The notes beneath the pieces are model-generated. The model made no database searches. It saw only the letters and a program-made list of their open reading frames with translations, and had not been told where the DNA came from. Positions 41,704 through 49,417 of a DNA stretch of 64,000 nt are shown here, in pieces. The position numbers and the translations under genes are program-made. The stretch is from Promicromonospora soli. GTDB taxonomy: Bacteria; Actinomycetota; Actinomycetes; Actinomycetales; Cellulomonadaceae. The stretch is from positions 904,699-968,698 of the forward strand of contig NZ_BNAS01000002.1 of the NCBI RefSeq assembly GCF_014653785.1, read 5' to 3'. Position 1 is the first letter of the stretch. Every line of letters begins with the position of its first letter.

Positions 41704-42615
41704 GTGGCGCTCCGTACCCGAGCGGTGCTGGTGCATCGCCGGACCGAGCTCGACGAGCTGCTCGACCGGCACGCCACGCGCGGCCAGGCGGAGTTCTTCC
41801 TCCGCACCCGGGGCCGCACCCTCGCGGACGTCGAGTCCCGGCACGAGGCCGCCGTGTCTGCGCGGCGGGCGGTAGCGGCGAGCGTGCCGTCCGACTGGGC
41901 TCTCGCGGAGGTGGAGCGGGCAGACCTGGACCGCTTCCTGTTCGCGCCAGAGGACGTCGTGCTCGTGGTGGGCCAGGACGGCCTGGTCGCGAACGCGGCC
42001 AAGTACCTGGACCGGCAGCTCGTGGTCGGTGTGGACCCGGAGCCGGGTACCAACCTCGGCGTCCTGGTCCGGCACGACGCCGACGCGGTCGCGGGGATCA
42101 TTGCCGCCCTGACGAACCCGCCGGGCCGGGCCGGCGCGGCGCCGTCCGCCGTGCGGTGCGACGAGCTCACGATGGTCCGCGCGCGGCTCGACGACGGCCA
42201 GGAGCTGCGCGCGGTCAACGAGCTGTTCCTGGGGCACGCGAGCCACCAGTCGGCGCGCTACGTCCTGACCGTCGACGGCACTGCGGAGCGACAGTCGTCG
42301 TCCGGCCTGATCGTCAGCACCGGTACCGGCGCCACCGGGTGGAGCGCCTCGATAGCGCACGACCGCGGCGGGCGCAGGCTGCCGGGACCCACCGAGCAGG
42401 CGCTGGCCTGGTTCGTCCGGGAGGCCTGGCCGTCGCCCGCGACCGGCGCCACGCTCACGGAAGGCATGCTCGGGGACGACGGCGAGCTCGTGGTCACCGT
42501 CCAGTCCGACCGGCTCGTCGTGTTCGGGGACGGGATGGAGGGCGACCGGCTCGAGGTCTCCTGGGGGCAGGAGGTCCGGATCGGGGTCGCCGAGCGGCGG
42601 CTCCGGCTCGTATAG
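41704..42615 (+). CDS. NAD(+) kinase-like protein
   Basis: A 303-residue protein related to ATP-NAD kinases. The nucleotide-binding GGDGT block appears as VVGQDGLVANAAKYL, keeping the Asp but changing the second Gly to Gln. The NELFLGHASHQSARYVLTVDG and STGTGATGWSASIA blocks follow the family order (NE/D and STPTGSTAY equivalents), as does QSDRLVVFGDGMEGDRLEV. GTG 41704 lies 1 bp after the SPFH stop, so it is translationally coupled. The first 100 residues are unlike canonical NAD kinase. The changed motif leaves open a kinase with another substrate or a sensor. Confidence 0.75.
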   Translation: MALRTRAVLVHRRTELDELLDRHATRGQAEFFLRTRGRTLADVESRHEAAVSARRAVAASVPSDWALAEVERADLDRFLFAPEDVVLVVGQDGLVANAAKYLDRQLVVGVDPEPGTNLGVLVRHDADAVAGIIAALTNPPGRAGAAPSAVRCDELTMVRARLDDGQELRAVNELFLGHASHQSARYVLTVDGTAERQSSSGLIVSTGTGATGWSASIAHDRGGRRLPGPTEQALAWFVREAWPSPATGATLTEGMLGDDGELVVTVQSDRLVVFGDGMEGDRLEVSWGQEVRIGVAERRLRLV

Positions 42616-42620
42616 GCCGG

Positions 42621-42648
42621 GGCCGCTCGTCACCGTGACGGAGCGGCC
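42621..42648. terminator. Hairpin between convergent NAD-kinase-like and gntR genes
   Basis: ggccgctc (42621-42628) pairs with gagcggcc (42641-42648), and gtcac with gtgac inside. It abuts the gntR stop codon at 42649. Confidence 0.5.
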
Positions 42649-43371
42649 TCAGCTGCCGATGTCGTACCGGAGCATGAACTCGCCGGCGTCGAGCACCACG
42701 TGGCTGATCTCGACGGGCGATCCGTCCTCGGTGAACGCGGTGCGCGTGACCGACAGCACTGGCGTGCCGGGCTCGATCCGGAGCTCCTCGATCTCCTCGA
42801 TCGTCGGCATGCGGCCCACTACGTCCTCGCGGAACTTCACCGGCGCGTGCCCGGCCTCGGTCAGGCGCGCGTGCGTGCCGCCCGGCCCGACCTCCTGGTC
42901 AGCGATCGGCGTCCCGGCCGCGATCGACGCGGGCAGGTACGACGTCGCGAACAGCACGGGCTTGCGCTCCCGCAGGTGCAGGCGCTCGCGCACGGTCACC
43001 TTCTCGCCCTCGGCAAGGCCGAGTGACGCGCGGATCTTCTCGGACGGTTCGGCCTCCGCTGTGACGGCAAGCGTGCGGACGGTGAGCCCGGCGCCGGTCT
43101 CGTCGACCTCGGCGGTCACGGTGGAATCGTCGGCCTGGCCGCCCGTGCTGTCCCGCACGATCGGCTCGAAGGCCCGGACGAACACACCGGAGCCGTGCCG
43201 GGTCACGGTCAGGCCCTCGTCCTTGAGCATGGACAGGCCGTGGCGCGCGGTCATCCGCGCCACGCCGTAGTTCGACATGAGCGCTGCTTCGCTCGGAAGA
43301 CGATCGCCCGGTTTGTAGGTCCCGGAGCGGATCGCGGCACGAAGATCCTTGGCGATGCTTGCGGCAGTCAC
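42649..43371 (-). CDS. GntR family (HutC-type) transcriptional regulator
   Basis: A 240-residue regulator. The N-terminal winged helix (AAIRSGTYKPGDRLPSEAALMSNYGVARMTARHGLSMLKDEGLTVTRHGSGVFV in outline) is followed by a UTRA effector domain with VRERLHLRERKPVLFATSYLP and VLSVTRTAFTEDGSPVEIS. The GTG at 43371 is preferred because gaggg precedes it; an ATG 9 codons earlier is possible. The effector is unknown. It faces away from two small unknown genes, with a 12-bp palindrome between. Confidence 0.88.
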   Translation of the reverse strand: MTAASIAKDLRAAIRSGTYKPGDRLPSEAALMSNYGVARMTARHGLSMLKDEGLTVTRHGSGVFVRAFEPIVRDSTGGQADDSTVTAEVDETGAGLTVRTLAVTAEAEPSEKIRASLGLAEGEKVTVRERLHLRERKPVLFATSYLPASIAAGTPIADQEVGPGGTHARLTEAGHAPVKFREDVVGRMPTIEEIEELRIEPGTPVLSVTRTAFTEDGSPVEISHVVLDAGEFMLRYDIGS

Positions 43372-43413
43372 ACGTCCCTCTCTAGACACGGAACCCACCT
43401 AACCCGCAGCCAG

Positions 43414-43425
43414 TGCGTATACGCA
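43414..43425. promoter_or_regulatory. Palindrome TGCGTATACGCA upstream of gntR
   Basis: A perfect 12-bp palindrome in the 140-bp gap between gntR and the divergent 43,512 gene. The GTATAC core is close to HutC-type GntR operators (GT-N-TA-N-AC pattern), so autoregulation is plausible. Confidence 0.5.
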
Positions 43426-43511
43426 ACTTTTCGGCGTAGCGGTTGCGACCTCCAGTTAACCCCCAACAGGCTGTCTACGCGCCTAGAGGTAGGTGCAGAG
43501 AGGTGGGAGAG

Positions 43512-43811
43512 ATGGCGACGATTGCGGGCAACCTGACCGATTCTGCGGCTGGGGTGACGGCACTGCTGGCGGAGGTCGGGGACGCGCGGATCAAGTGGGT
43601 GGAGGTGTTCCGGGATCACCTGGTGGTGCATCCGGCGCGGCAGTCGGAGGGCGCGGCGATCGCCGCGCAGCTCGGCATCACGGTCGCGACGGACTACCCG
43701 GCCACGCAGCCCGGCTTCACGATGTGGACCGGTCGGTGGAACGGCATGGACATGTACGTCTACGGCGACCTGCGCGGAAGCACCCGGGCAGTCCGGTCGT
43801 GGCCGGTCTGA
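43512..43811 (+). CDS. Hypothetical protein, 99 aa
   Basis: The function is not recognised. The ATG at 43512 follows a ggtgggagag site. The chain begins MATIAGNLTDSAAGVTALLAEV and ends DMYVYGDLRGSTRAVRSWPV, with no membrane segment. Its stop overlaps the next start by one base (TGATG at 43809-43813), so the pair is translationally coupled. Together with the divergent GntR regulator this resembles a small accessory cassette. Confidence 0.6.
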   Translation: MATIAGNLTDSAAGVTALLAEVGDARIKWVEVFRDHLVVHPARQSEGAAIAAQLGITVATDYPATQPGFTMWTGRWNGMDMYVYGDLRGSTRAVRSWPV

Positions 43812-44179
43812 TGGCCTGCTCGTGCACCGGCTTCGGCGACGACAGCTGCCCGACGCCGGGGGCGCACCTCGCCGAGCTCGTCGGGGTCACGGCGCTGATC
43901 GCCCACATCTTCGACATCCACACGCTGGACGTCCGGGCGGGCGTGGACCACCTCGATCTCGAGGAGGACGTCGTCGGCGTGCTGACGGTCGACGTCGTCG
44001 CGGCACGGGTGCCGGACGCGATGAAGCTTGCCGGGATGCTCCACCTCACCGAACGACTGGGCCACCACGACAGCGATGCGCGGGGGCCCATGGTGTGGCG
44101 GTGCTGGAGCGGCTGGGTGCCGGCCGCCGAACGCGGCCTGCCGGTCTCGCTGCACGTGGCTGCGCCGATCCGGGGCTGA
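43811..44179 (+). CDS. Hypothetical protein, 122 aa
   Basis: The function is not recognised. It starts MACSCTGFGDDSCPTPGAHL, with three cysteines in the first 13 residues that could bind metal. A hydrophobic/acidic helical middle follows (LVGVTALIAHIFDIHTLDV, DLEEDVVGVLTVDVV), then a Trp-rich end (MVWRCWSGWVP). It is coupled to the preceding gene by TGATG. Confidence 0.55.
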   Translation: MACSCTGFGDDSCPTPGAHLAELVGVTALIAHIFDIHTLDVRAGVDHLDLEEDVVGVLTVDVVAARVPDAMKLAGMLHLTERLGHHDSDARGPMVWRCWSGWVPAAERGLPVSLHVAAPIRG

Positions 44180-44236
44180 GCGCATGTCGGTGGTCAGGGG
44201 CAGCATGGGGTTACTGGAACCGACCTGGAGAACGTC

Positions 44237-45130
44237 ATGGCTGACACACCCACTGCTCCCCGCACGTATCCGCACGGCGTGCCCAGCTGGATCGACCTCG
44301 AGGTGCACGACGTCGACTCGGCGCTCGGCTTCTACGGCGACCTGTTCGGCTGGAGGTTCGAGGACAAGCTGCCGCCCGAAGCGCCGGGCCGCTACGTCGT
44401 CGCGTCCCAGGACGGGACCGACGCCACGGCCGTCGCCGCGATCGCCACACCGGACGAGGGCTTCGACGGCGAGACGGCGTGGCATACGTACCTCGCCGTG
44501 GACGACATCTACGCCGCGGCCGGCTGGGTGAGGGACCTGGGCGGCGTCGTGAGCTCGGCACCTGAGGCTGTCGGGCCGCCGGGGCGTCCCGCGGGCCGGA
44601 TGGCGAGGATAGTCGACCCGCAGGGGGCGCCCAGCAGGCTGTGGCAGGCGGGTACGCGGCTCGGTGCCCAGGTCGTCAACGTGCCGGGCACCTGGAACTT
44701 CAGCAACCTGCTCACGCCGGACGTGGACGCCGCGCTGCGGTTCTACGGCCCGCTGCTCGGCTGGGAACGCAGCGACGACCTCGGGGCCGGCATGGCGCGC
44801 GTCCCTGGGTACGGCGACCACCTGGCCCGCACGTCTGACCCCGGCATCCACGAGCGGCAGGAGTTCGTGCCACCCGGCTTTGCCGACGTCGTCGCAGGGA
44901 TCCTGCAGGCGGACGGACCGGCGCGCTGGTCGGTGGCCTTCGCCGTGGCCGACCGTGACGAGTCGGTCGCGGCAGCGGAGCGTGCCGGCGCGAGGGTGCT
45001 GGCGACGGAGGACGGCGAATGGTCCAAGGAGGCGACGGTCCGGGACCCGTTCGCCGCGGAGCTCGTGCTCGCGCAGTTCGACCCGCCGGAGTCGTTCCTC
45101 GAGGCAGAGGCGCAGGCACGCGAGGGCTGA
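44237..45130 (+). CDS. VOC family protein with two glyoxalase-like domains
   Basis: A 297-residue protein with two tandem vicinal-oxygen-chelate domains. The first starts PSWIDLEVHDVDSALGFYGDLFGWRFED and the second WNFSNLLTPDVDAALRFYGPLLGWE. Each ends in a domain with VVD-D-Y-like metal positions. Such proteins include dioxygenases and antibiotic-binding resistance proteins; no specific role is assignable. ATG 44237. Confidence 0.85.
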   Translation: MADTPTAPRTYPHGVPSWIDLEVHDVDSALGFYGDLFGWRFEDKLPPEAPGRYVVASQDGTDATAVAAIATPDEGFDGETAWHTYLAVDDIYAAAGWVRDLGGVVSSAPEAVGPPGRPAGRMARIVDPQGAPSRLWQAGTRLGAQVVNVPGTWNFSNLLTPDVDAALRFYGPLLGWERSDDLGAGMARVPGYGDHLARTSDPGIHERQEFVPPGFADVVAGILQADGPARWSVAFAVADRDESVAAAERAGARVLATEDGEWSKEATVRDPFAAELVLAQFDPPESFLEAEAQAREG

Positions 45131-45178
45131 CCCGGCCCCCACTTGAAGCGGACTCCGCATCCCGGCGTCACCCGGTGC

Positions 45179-45745
45179 TCAATCTTCCAGGTGCTGTTGG
45201 CAGAAGTCCTTGCTCTCTTGGTCGACGGTGGTGCAGAGCAGGATCGCCCACTGGACGTCGAACTCGCCGGTGTTCCCGTCGGCCTCCCAGTGAATGGTCA
45301 GGTGGTCGGCTCTCGCCGATCTGTCGTCCTGGGCGACTACCTCGATCAGCAGGGTTGCGACCTGGATCGCGCCTGTTTCTCCTTCCGCGCGGCACTTCCG
45401 CTCGACCGTGTGGCTGGTTGTGTCCGCGCCCAGACTTTCGAGCCGGCCGCGGAGGCCGCCGATGTCGCTGGGCTCGTTGGCCACGGAGTAGGCCACGACC
45501 TCGACGCCGGAGCCCGGGGGCGTCGTGACTGCCGTGATCTCACCAGCTCCGGTGTTCTCGGTGCACAGCGTCACTGTGCCGATCGAGTTGTGCTCCCCGG
45601 GTGCCACATCGATGACACCTGACTCGACACGTGACGCGTCCTCAGCCCCCGGTCGCACCTGTGGTCCGGCGGCCGTGCATCCTGACACGGCGGTGGACAG
45701 CGCCACCAGCAGCACTGTCCACCGCCACGCCGGGTCGCGGCCCAT
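45179..45745 (-). CDS. Putative lipoprotein
   Basis: A 188-residue protein of unknown function. ATG 45745 gives a lipoprotein signal (RWTVLLVALSTAVSGC, then TAAG) with the lipobox VSGC. The mature part is beta-rich and has several cysteines (TLCTENTG, ERKCRAEG, AILLCTTV, DFCQQ), probably forming disulfides. The longer upstream frame would bury the signal peptide and is rejected. It is convergent with the VOC gene. Confidence 0.7.
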   Translation of the reverse strand: MGRDPAWRWTVLLVALSTAVSGCTAAGPQVRPGAEDASRVESGVIDVAPGEHNSIGTVTLCTENTGAGEITAVTTPPGSGVEVVAYSVANEPSDIGGLRGRLESLGADTTSHTVERKCRAEGETGAIQVATLLIEVVAQDDRSARADHLTIHWEADGNTGEFDVQWAILLCTTVDQESKDFCQQHLED

Positions 45746-45882
45746 CACGGCTTCGTGATCACTCGTGCAGATCCGTTTGGGCCGCCGAAGCCCGCGATCA
45801 GTGGTGGTGGCGACGACGGTGAGCACGTCGAGCATCCTGCCGCTACCGGTTCGCCGGTGTACACCAACCACGCCGCAGCAGT

Positions 45883-45920
45883 CAGGTCACCACGCGGGAC
45901 GGGCTCCGCGTGGTGACCTG
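45883..45920. terminator. 15-bp perfect hairpin
   Basis: Arms at 45883-45897 and 45906-45920 (caggtcaccacgcgg and complement) with an 8-nt loop. It lies between the lipoprotein start and the tRNA-Gly gene, and its gene is unclear; it may be a second stop for the leftward tRNA transcript. Confidence 0.5.
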
Positions 45921-46019
45921 GGCCGTCAGCGGATCCACGGCACAGATGAGCCGGACCAAGCGGCGTTTGGGGCCAGATTGGTGCCCCCGCCTCTCCGGCA
46001 ACCCTCTGGAAACGACGAA

Positions 46020-46053
46020 GCCCCGGGTCAGGAAACTTCCTCTGACCTGGGGC
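46020..46053 (-). terminator. Terminator downstream of tRNA-Gly
   Basis: gccccgggtcag (46020-46031) pairs with ctgacctggggc (46042-46053), 12 bp with one G-U pair, just 8 bp past the tRNA 3' end on the minus strand, followed by T-containing sequence. Confidence 0.65.
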
Positions 46054-46061
46054 GGAACCTA

Positions 46062-46135
46062 TGGAGCGGGTGACGGGAATCGAACCCGCGCTATCAGCTT
46101 GGGAAGCTGAAGTTCTACCATTGAACTACACCCGC
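46062..46135 (-). tRNA. tRNA-Gly (CCC)
   Basis: On the minus strand this reads as a full cloverleaf: acceptor GCGGGTG/CACCCGC, D-arm GTTC/GAAC, anticodon stem TCAGC/GCTGA with loop TTCCCAA (anticodon CCC), T-arm GCGGG/CCCGT with TTCGATT, discriminator T and an encoded CCA. It is 74 nt with CCA. Confidence 0.95.
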
Positions 46136-46291
46136 GTCGTCCGGTTCTGTCCGAGTATCTGCTGTTTCGGAATCCCGCTAGGGTTCCCGCAACAGCGCCC
46201 GTGAACCTGGCGCGCGACCCGATCATACCCAACCTCGCCCGGATGCCCGAACCAGGTCCCGCGCGAGTGTCGCCGAGCAGCCGGAGCAGCC

Positions 46292-46753
46292 GTGAGCGAG
46301 CACCCCAGCGAGAAGCCGACCGAGCCGATCTACCAGGAGACCAAACCCCTGCCCCCGCGGGCGTCGAAGCCTCCACAGCCGCCGCGGCCGCCGCGCGAGA
46401 CGCGCGCGATGCAGACGTCCAAGACCCCCGGGGGTACGCCCCTGGGCGGTCCGGCGAACTATCAGCAGCAGTACGACTACGACCGGCCGACCCCGCCGCC
46501 GGAGCACGTGCCGGGACGCAAGTCCCGCATCACTGCCGGCCTGCTCGGAATCCTGCTGGGCGTGGTGGGCGCGCACCGGTTCTACCTGGGCTACAAGGGC
46601 CTGGGCTGGATCATGCTGCTCATCACGGTGGTGTCACTGGGGCAGGCGTGGTTCGTGCCGGCGATCTGGGGCGCGATCGAGGGCATCCTGTACTTCGTGA
46701 TGCGCCGGGGCTACTGGTCGGTGGACTCGAAGCACCGGCCCCTCCAGTGGTGA
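46292..46753 (+). CDS. TM2 domain-containing membrane protein
   Basis: A 153-residue protein: a Pro/Lys/Glu-rich disordered N-terminal half, then a TM2 domain. This has helix 1 with GLLGILLGVVGAHRFYLG and helix 2 with GWIMLLITVVSLGQAWFVPAIWGAIEGI, including the conserved GAHRFYLG and DGI-like (IWGAIEG) parts. The role of TM2 proteins is poorly defined. GTG start at 46292. Confidence 0.87.
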   Translation: MSEHPSEKPTEPIYQETKPLPPRASKPPQPPRPPRETRAMQTSKTPGGTPLGGPANYQQQYDYDRPTPPPEHVPGRKSRITAGLLGILLGVVGAHRFYLGYKGLGWIMLLITVVSLGQAWFVPAIWGAIEGILYFVMRRGYWSVDSKHRPLQW

Positions 46754-46837
46754 CCGCCGTCTGCTGACTCCGCGGCGCCGCCCTGGACGGGGCGGGACGG
46801 GGCGGCGCCGCCCCGCAGTGCCCAGTACCGTATCCGG

Positions 46838-47413
46838 GTGCTCCTCTCCGACCGCGATATCCGTGCCGAGCTCGAGGCCGACCGCGTAGTCCTCGACCCG
46901 TACGAGCCGTCGATGCTGCAGCCGTCGAGCATCGACGTGCGCCTCGACAAGTTCTTCCGGCTGTTCGACAACCACAAGTACCCCTTCATCGACCCCGCTA
47001 CCGACCAGCCCGAGCTGACCCGTCTCGTCGAGGCCGACGACGGCGAGGCGTTCGTGCTCCACCCGGGGGAGTTCGTGCTGGGCAGCACCTTCGAGGCGGT
47101 CACGCTGCCCGACGACGTCGCCGCCCGCCTCGAGGGCAAGTCCTCGCTGGGCCGGCTGGGCCTGCTGACGCACTCCACGGCCGGCTTCATCGACCCCGGC
47201 TTCAGCGGGCACGTGACCCTGGAGCTGAGCAACGTCGCGACGCTGCCGATCAAGCTGTGGCCGGGCATGAAGATCGGGCAGATGTGCTTCTTCCGGCTCT
47301 CGTCGGCGTCGGAGCACCCGTACGGGTCGGACCTGTACGGGTCCCGCTACCAGGGCCAGCGCGGCCCGACGGCGTCCCGCTCCTCGAAGAACTTTCACCG
47401 CACTGCCGTGTGA
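46838..47413 (+). CDS. dcd: dCTP deaminase
   Basis: Dcd deaminates dCTP for dTTP synthesis; actinobacterial forms are often bifunctional and give dUMP. The 191-residue protein has [72 protein letters not shown] and the C-terminal [18 protein letters not shown], all family blocks with the catalytic Glu in VTLEL. GTG start at 46838. Confidence 0.95.
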   Translation: MLLSDRDIRAELEADRVVLDPYEPSMLQPSSIDVRLDKFFRLFDNHKYPFIDPATDQPELTRLVEADDGEAFVLHPGEFVLGSTFEAVTLPDDVAARLEGKSSLGRLGLLTHSTAGFIDPGFSGHVTLELSNVATLPIKLWPGMKIGQMCFFRLSSASEHPYGSDLYGSRYQGQRGPTASRSSKNFHRTAV

Positions 47414-47509
47414 CGGACGGGGCCGGCCGGCGCCTCGACGGGCGTCCGCCGGGCGGTAGGCTCCCGGTGCCCGGCGCGAGCCGGGTATCCGGACGTAGAA
47501 GGGACACCG

Positions 47510-48637
47510 ATGGCCTCTCCCCAGCTGCCGCTCTTGCCGCGCACGGTCGCGCAGGCACACCAGGCGCGACACGTGCTGACCGTGCCCGGTGATGTGGAGC
47601 TGGACGAGATCGAGGTCCTCGCGCTCTCCCGCTTCTCCGCCACCCGCTGGGACGTGGTTCCCGCAGGCATCCTTCCGGGCAACGTGGCAGGTGCTCCGCA
47701 GGGCCGGCGCGCGCAGGGCCGGGAGCCGGGCGTGCTGCGGGTCTCCCGGCACGCGGTGATCAACGGGCCGTACCAGCCCTCGGGCGACGGGTTCGACCTC
47801 GGCATGCCGCCGGGCGCGGCGCTGGCGTTCGACGTCGTCTGCCACCGGGAGCGCGGGGACGTGCCGTTCCCGGCGGGCGACCGCGACGGCGTCGGGCGGG
47901 CCTTCGCCGCCGGGATACCCGAGCGCGAGGAGCGCCGCCTCGTCGAGTGGCTCGTCGCCGTCGCGCGCCGGCTGGGCGGGTCCCTTCGCCTGGACGTCGG
48001 CGGCATGTGGGACACCAAGGTCGCCCCGGGCAGCCCGGTCGCGAGGCCCGGCGCCGGCGTCGTGCTCACCCCGGACGCCGGGGCCGCGATCGACATGACC
48101 GTGTACTCCGACGTCTGGCTCGACCCCCAGGCCACGCACACGATCCTGCAACGGGTCCACCCGCGCGCGCGTCTGCACATGGACGGCAAGGAGTGGGGCG
48201 GGCCGCCGTCAGGCATCGGGGACAAGCCGCTGTTCCCGGGCGAGAAGCTGGATCCCGAGCTGCGCAAGAAGCTGCACGCCGCCGCGGACGACTACGACAT
48301 CAAGGCACTCACCGGCCCGCGCGTCCTGGACGGGTACGGCCTGGTCGTGGACCTCGGCGTCGACGGGATCGTCGCCGTCGAGATCAGCGGTGAGGAGAAG
48401 CTGCCGCGGCTGCTCCGCGGCCTGCCGTGGGCGGAGCAGGGCGCGGTGCGCTACTGGGTGCACTGGGAGCCGCAGGACCTCGTGGAGTCGCAGCGTGAGT
48501 TCCCCGCCATGGAGCTGCGGGTCGCGCGCAAGCGCGCCGCTGAGCTGGTGGCGCGGCTCGCGCGCGCGATCCACGACGCCGCTGGAGGCGAGATCGCCGA
48601 CGAGGATGGCTTTCTGGTAGACCCCGTGGACCTCTGA
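47510..48637 (+). CDS. Hypothetical protein, paralog of the 37.3-kb gene
   Basis: A 375-residue soluble protein of unknown function. An agaaggga site precedes ATG 47510. It aligns in order with the 336-residue protein at 37267: GVGRAFAAGIPEREERRLVEW with VAVARRLGG; VLTPDAGAAIDMTVYSDVWL; and GAVRYWVHWEPQD with RLARAIHDAAGG and DEDGFLVDPVDL. It contains an extra Trp-rich insertion (KEWGGPPSGIGDKPLFPGEKLD). No membrane or export signals. Next to dcd, but no functional link is evident. Confidence 0.72.
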   Translation: MASPQLPLLPRTVAQAHQARHVLTVPGDVELDEIEVLALSRFSATRWDVVPAGILPGNVAGAPQGRRAQGREPGVLRVSRHAVINGPYQPSGDGFDLGMPPGAALAFDVVCHRERGDVPFPAGDRDGVGRAFAAGIPEREERRLVEWLVAVARRLGGSLRLDVGGMWDTKVAPGSPVARPGAGVVLTPDAGAAIDMTVYSDVWLDPQATHTILQRVHPRARLHMDGKEWGGPPSGIGDKPLFPGEKLDPELRKKLHAAADDYDIKALTGPRVLDGYGLVVDLGVDGIVAVEISGEEKLPRLLRGLPWAEQGAVRYWVHWEPQDLVESQREFPAMELRVARKRAAELVARLARAIHDAAGGEIADEDGFLVDPVDL

Positions 48638-48675
48638 GCGCCCGGACCTTTACCCGCGTGCTCCTGGCGGCGGGG

Positions 48676-49323
48676 TCAGAGGTACTGCCCCGGGGTCCGG
48701 CGCTCCCCGCCCGACTCGTCTTCCTGGTGGCCCGGCATGCTCGGCCCGCTGGGACCGGCCGGGCCGAATGCCACGCTGCCGGGCGGTAGGGCACGGCGCA
48801 TCTGCGAGAGCTGCGCCTGGGCAGCCATCTGCTGCGCCACGAGCGCCGTCTGGATGCCGTGGAACAGGCCCTCGAGCCAGCCCACGAGCTGCGCCTGAGC
48901 CACGCGGAGCTCGGCCTCGGACGGTGTGGAGTCGTCGGTGAACGGCAGTGTGATGCGGTGCAGCTCATCGACCAGGTCCGGAGAGAGGCCGTCCTCGAGC
49001 TCATGGATCGAGCGCTCGTGGATCTCGGCCAGGCGCGTGCGTGCGGCCTCGTCCAGCGGGGCGTCGCGGACCTCGTCGAGCAGCCGCTTGATCATGCCGC
49101 CGATGCGCATGACCTTGGCCGGCTCCTCGACCTGGCCGACAACCGCCTCGGCCTCGTCGATCTCCCTGTCGCCGCCGGCGTCCTCGGGCTCGGGCTCCGG
49201 CGGAACGGCCGCGCCGTCGGGCGTGACGATCTGGGGGTGCACGGTGGGAGTCCCGGCCTGGGGGCGATCGGAGCGATCGTCGCGTCGCGCGTCGGACAGG
49301 GGGGTGGCTCGCTCGTCGGTCAT
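48676..49323 (-). CDS. bpa: Bacterial proteasome activator (Bpa family)
   Basis: A 215-residue, mainly helical protein. The C-terminus is GQYL, the HbYX-like docking motif by which Bpa opens the 20S core particle for ATP-independent degradation. The core includes AKVMRIGGMIKRLLDEVRDAPLDEAARTRLAEIHERSIHELEDGLSPDLVDELHRI in outline, matching this family. N- and C-terminal regions are disordered. ATG 49323 is used; the frame continues 114 codons upstream but reads through the oxidoreductase gene. The proteasome genes are not in the window. Confidence 0.92.
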   Translation of the reverse strand: MTDERATPLSDARRDDRSDRPQAGTPTVHPQIVTPDGAAVPPEPEPEDAGGDREIDEAEAVVGQVEEPAKVMRIGGMIKRLLDEVRDAPLDEAARTRLAEIHERSIHELEDGLSPDLVDELHRITLPFTDDSTPSEAELRVAQAQLVGWLEGLFHGIQTALVAQQMAAQAQLSQMRRALPPGSVAFGPAGPSGPSMPGHQEDESGGERRTPGQYL

Positions 49324-49393
49324 GGGTCCAGTCTTGCCCGAATCGGACGTTGCCCGCATGGCAGCCTGCGCCCTGGGACGAAATTGTCGGCCA

Positions 49394-49409
49394 TGCCTAT
49401 ATATAGGCA
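49394..49409. promoter_or_regulatory. 16-bp perfect palindrome upstream of bpa
   Basis: tgcctata-tataggca is a perfect palindrome and one of the few AT-rich spots in the window. It lies 71 bp upstream of the bpa start and 9 bp past the oxidoreductase stop, and contains TATATA, which could be the bpa -10. Promoter and operator may overlap here. Confidence 0.5.
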
Positions 49410-49417
49410 CAGTTTGA

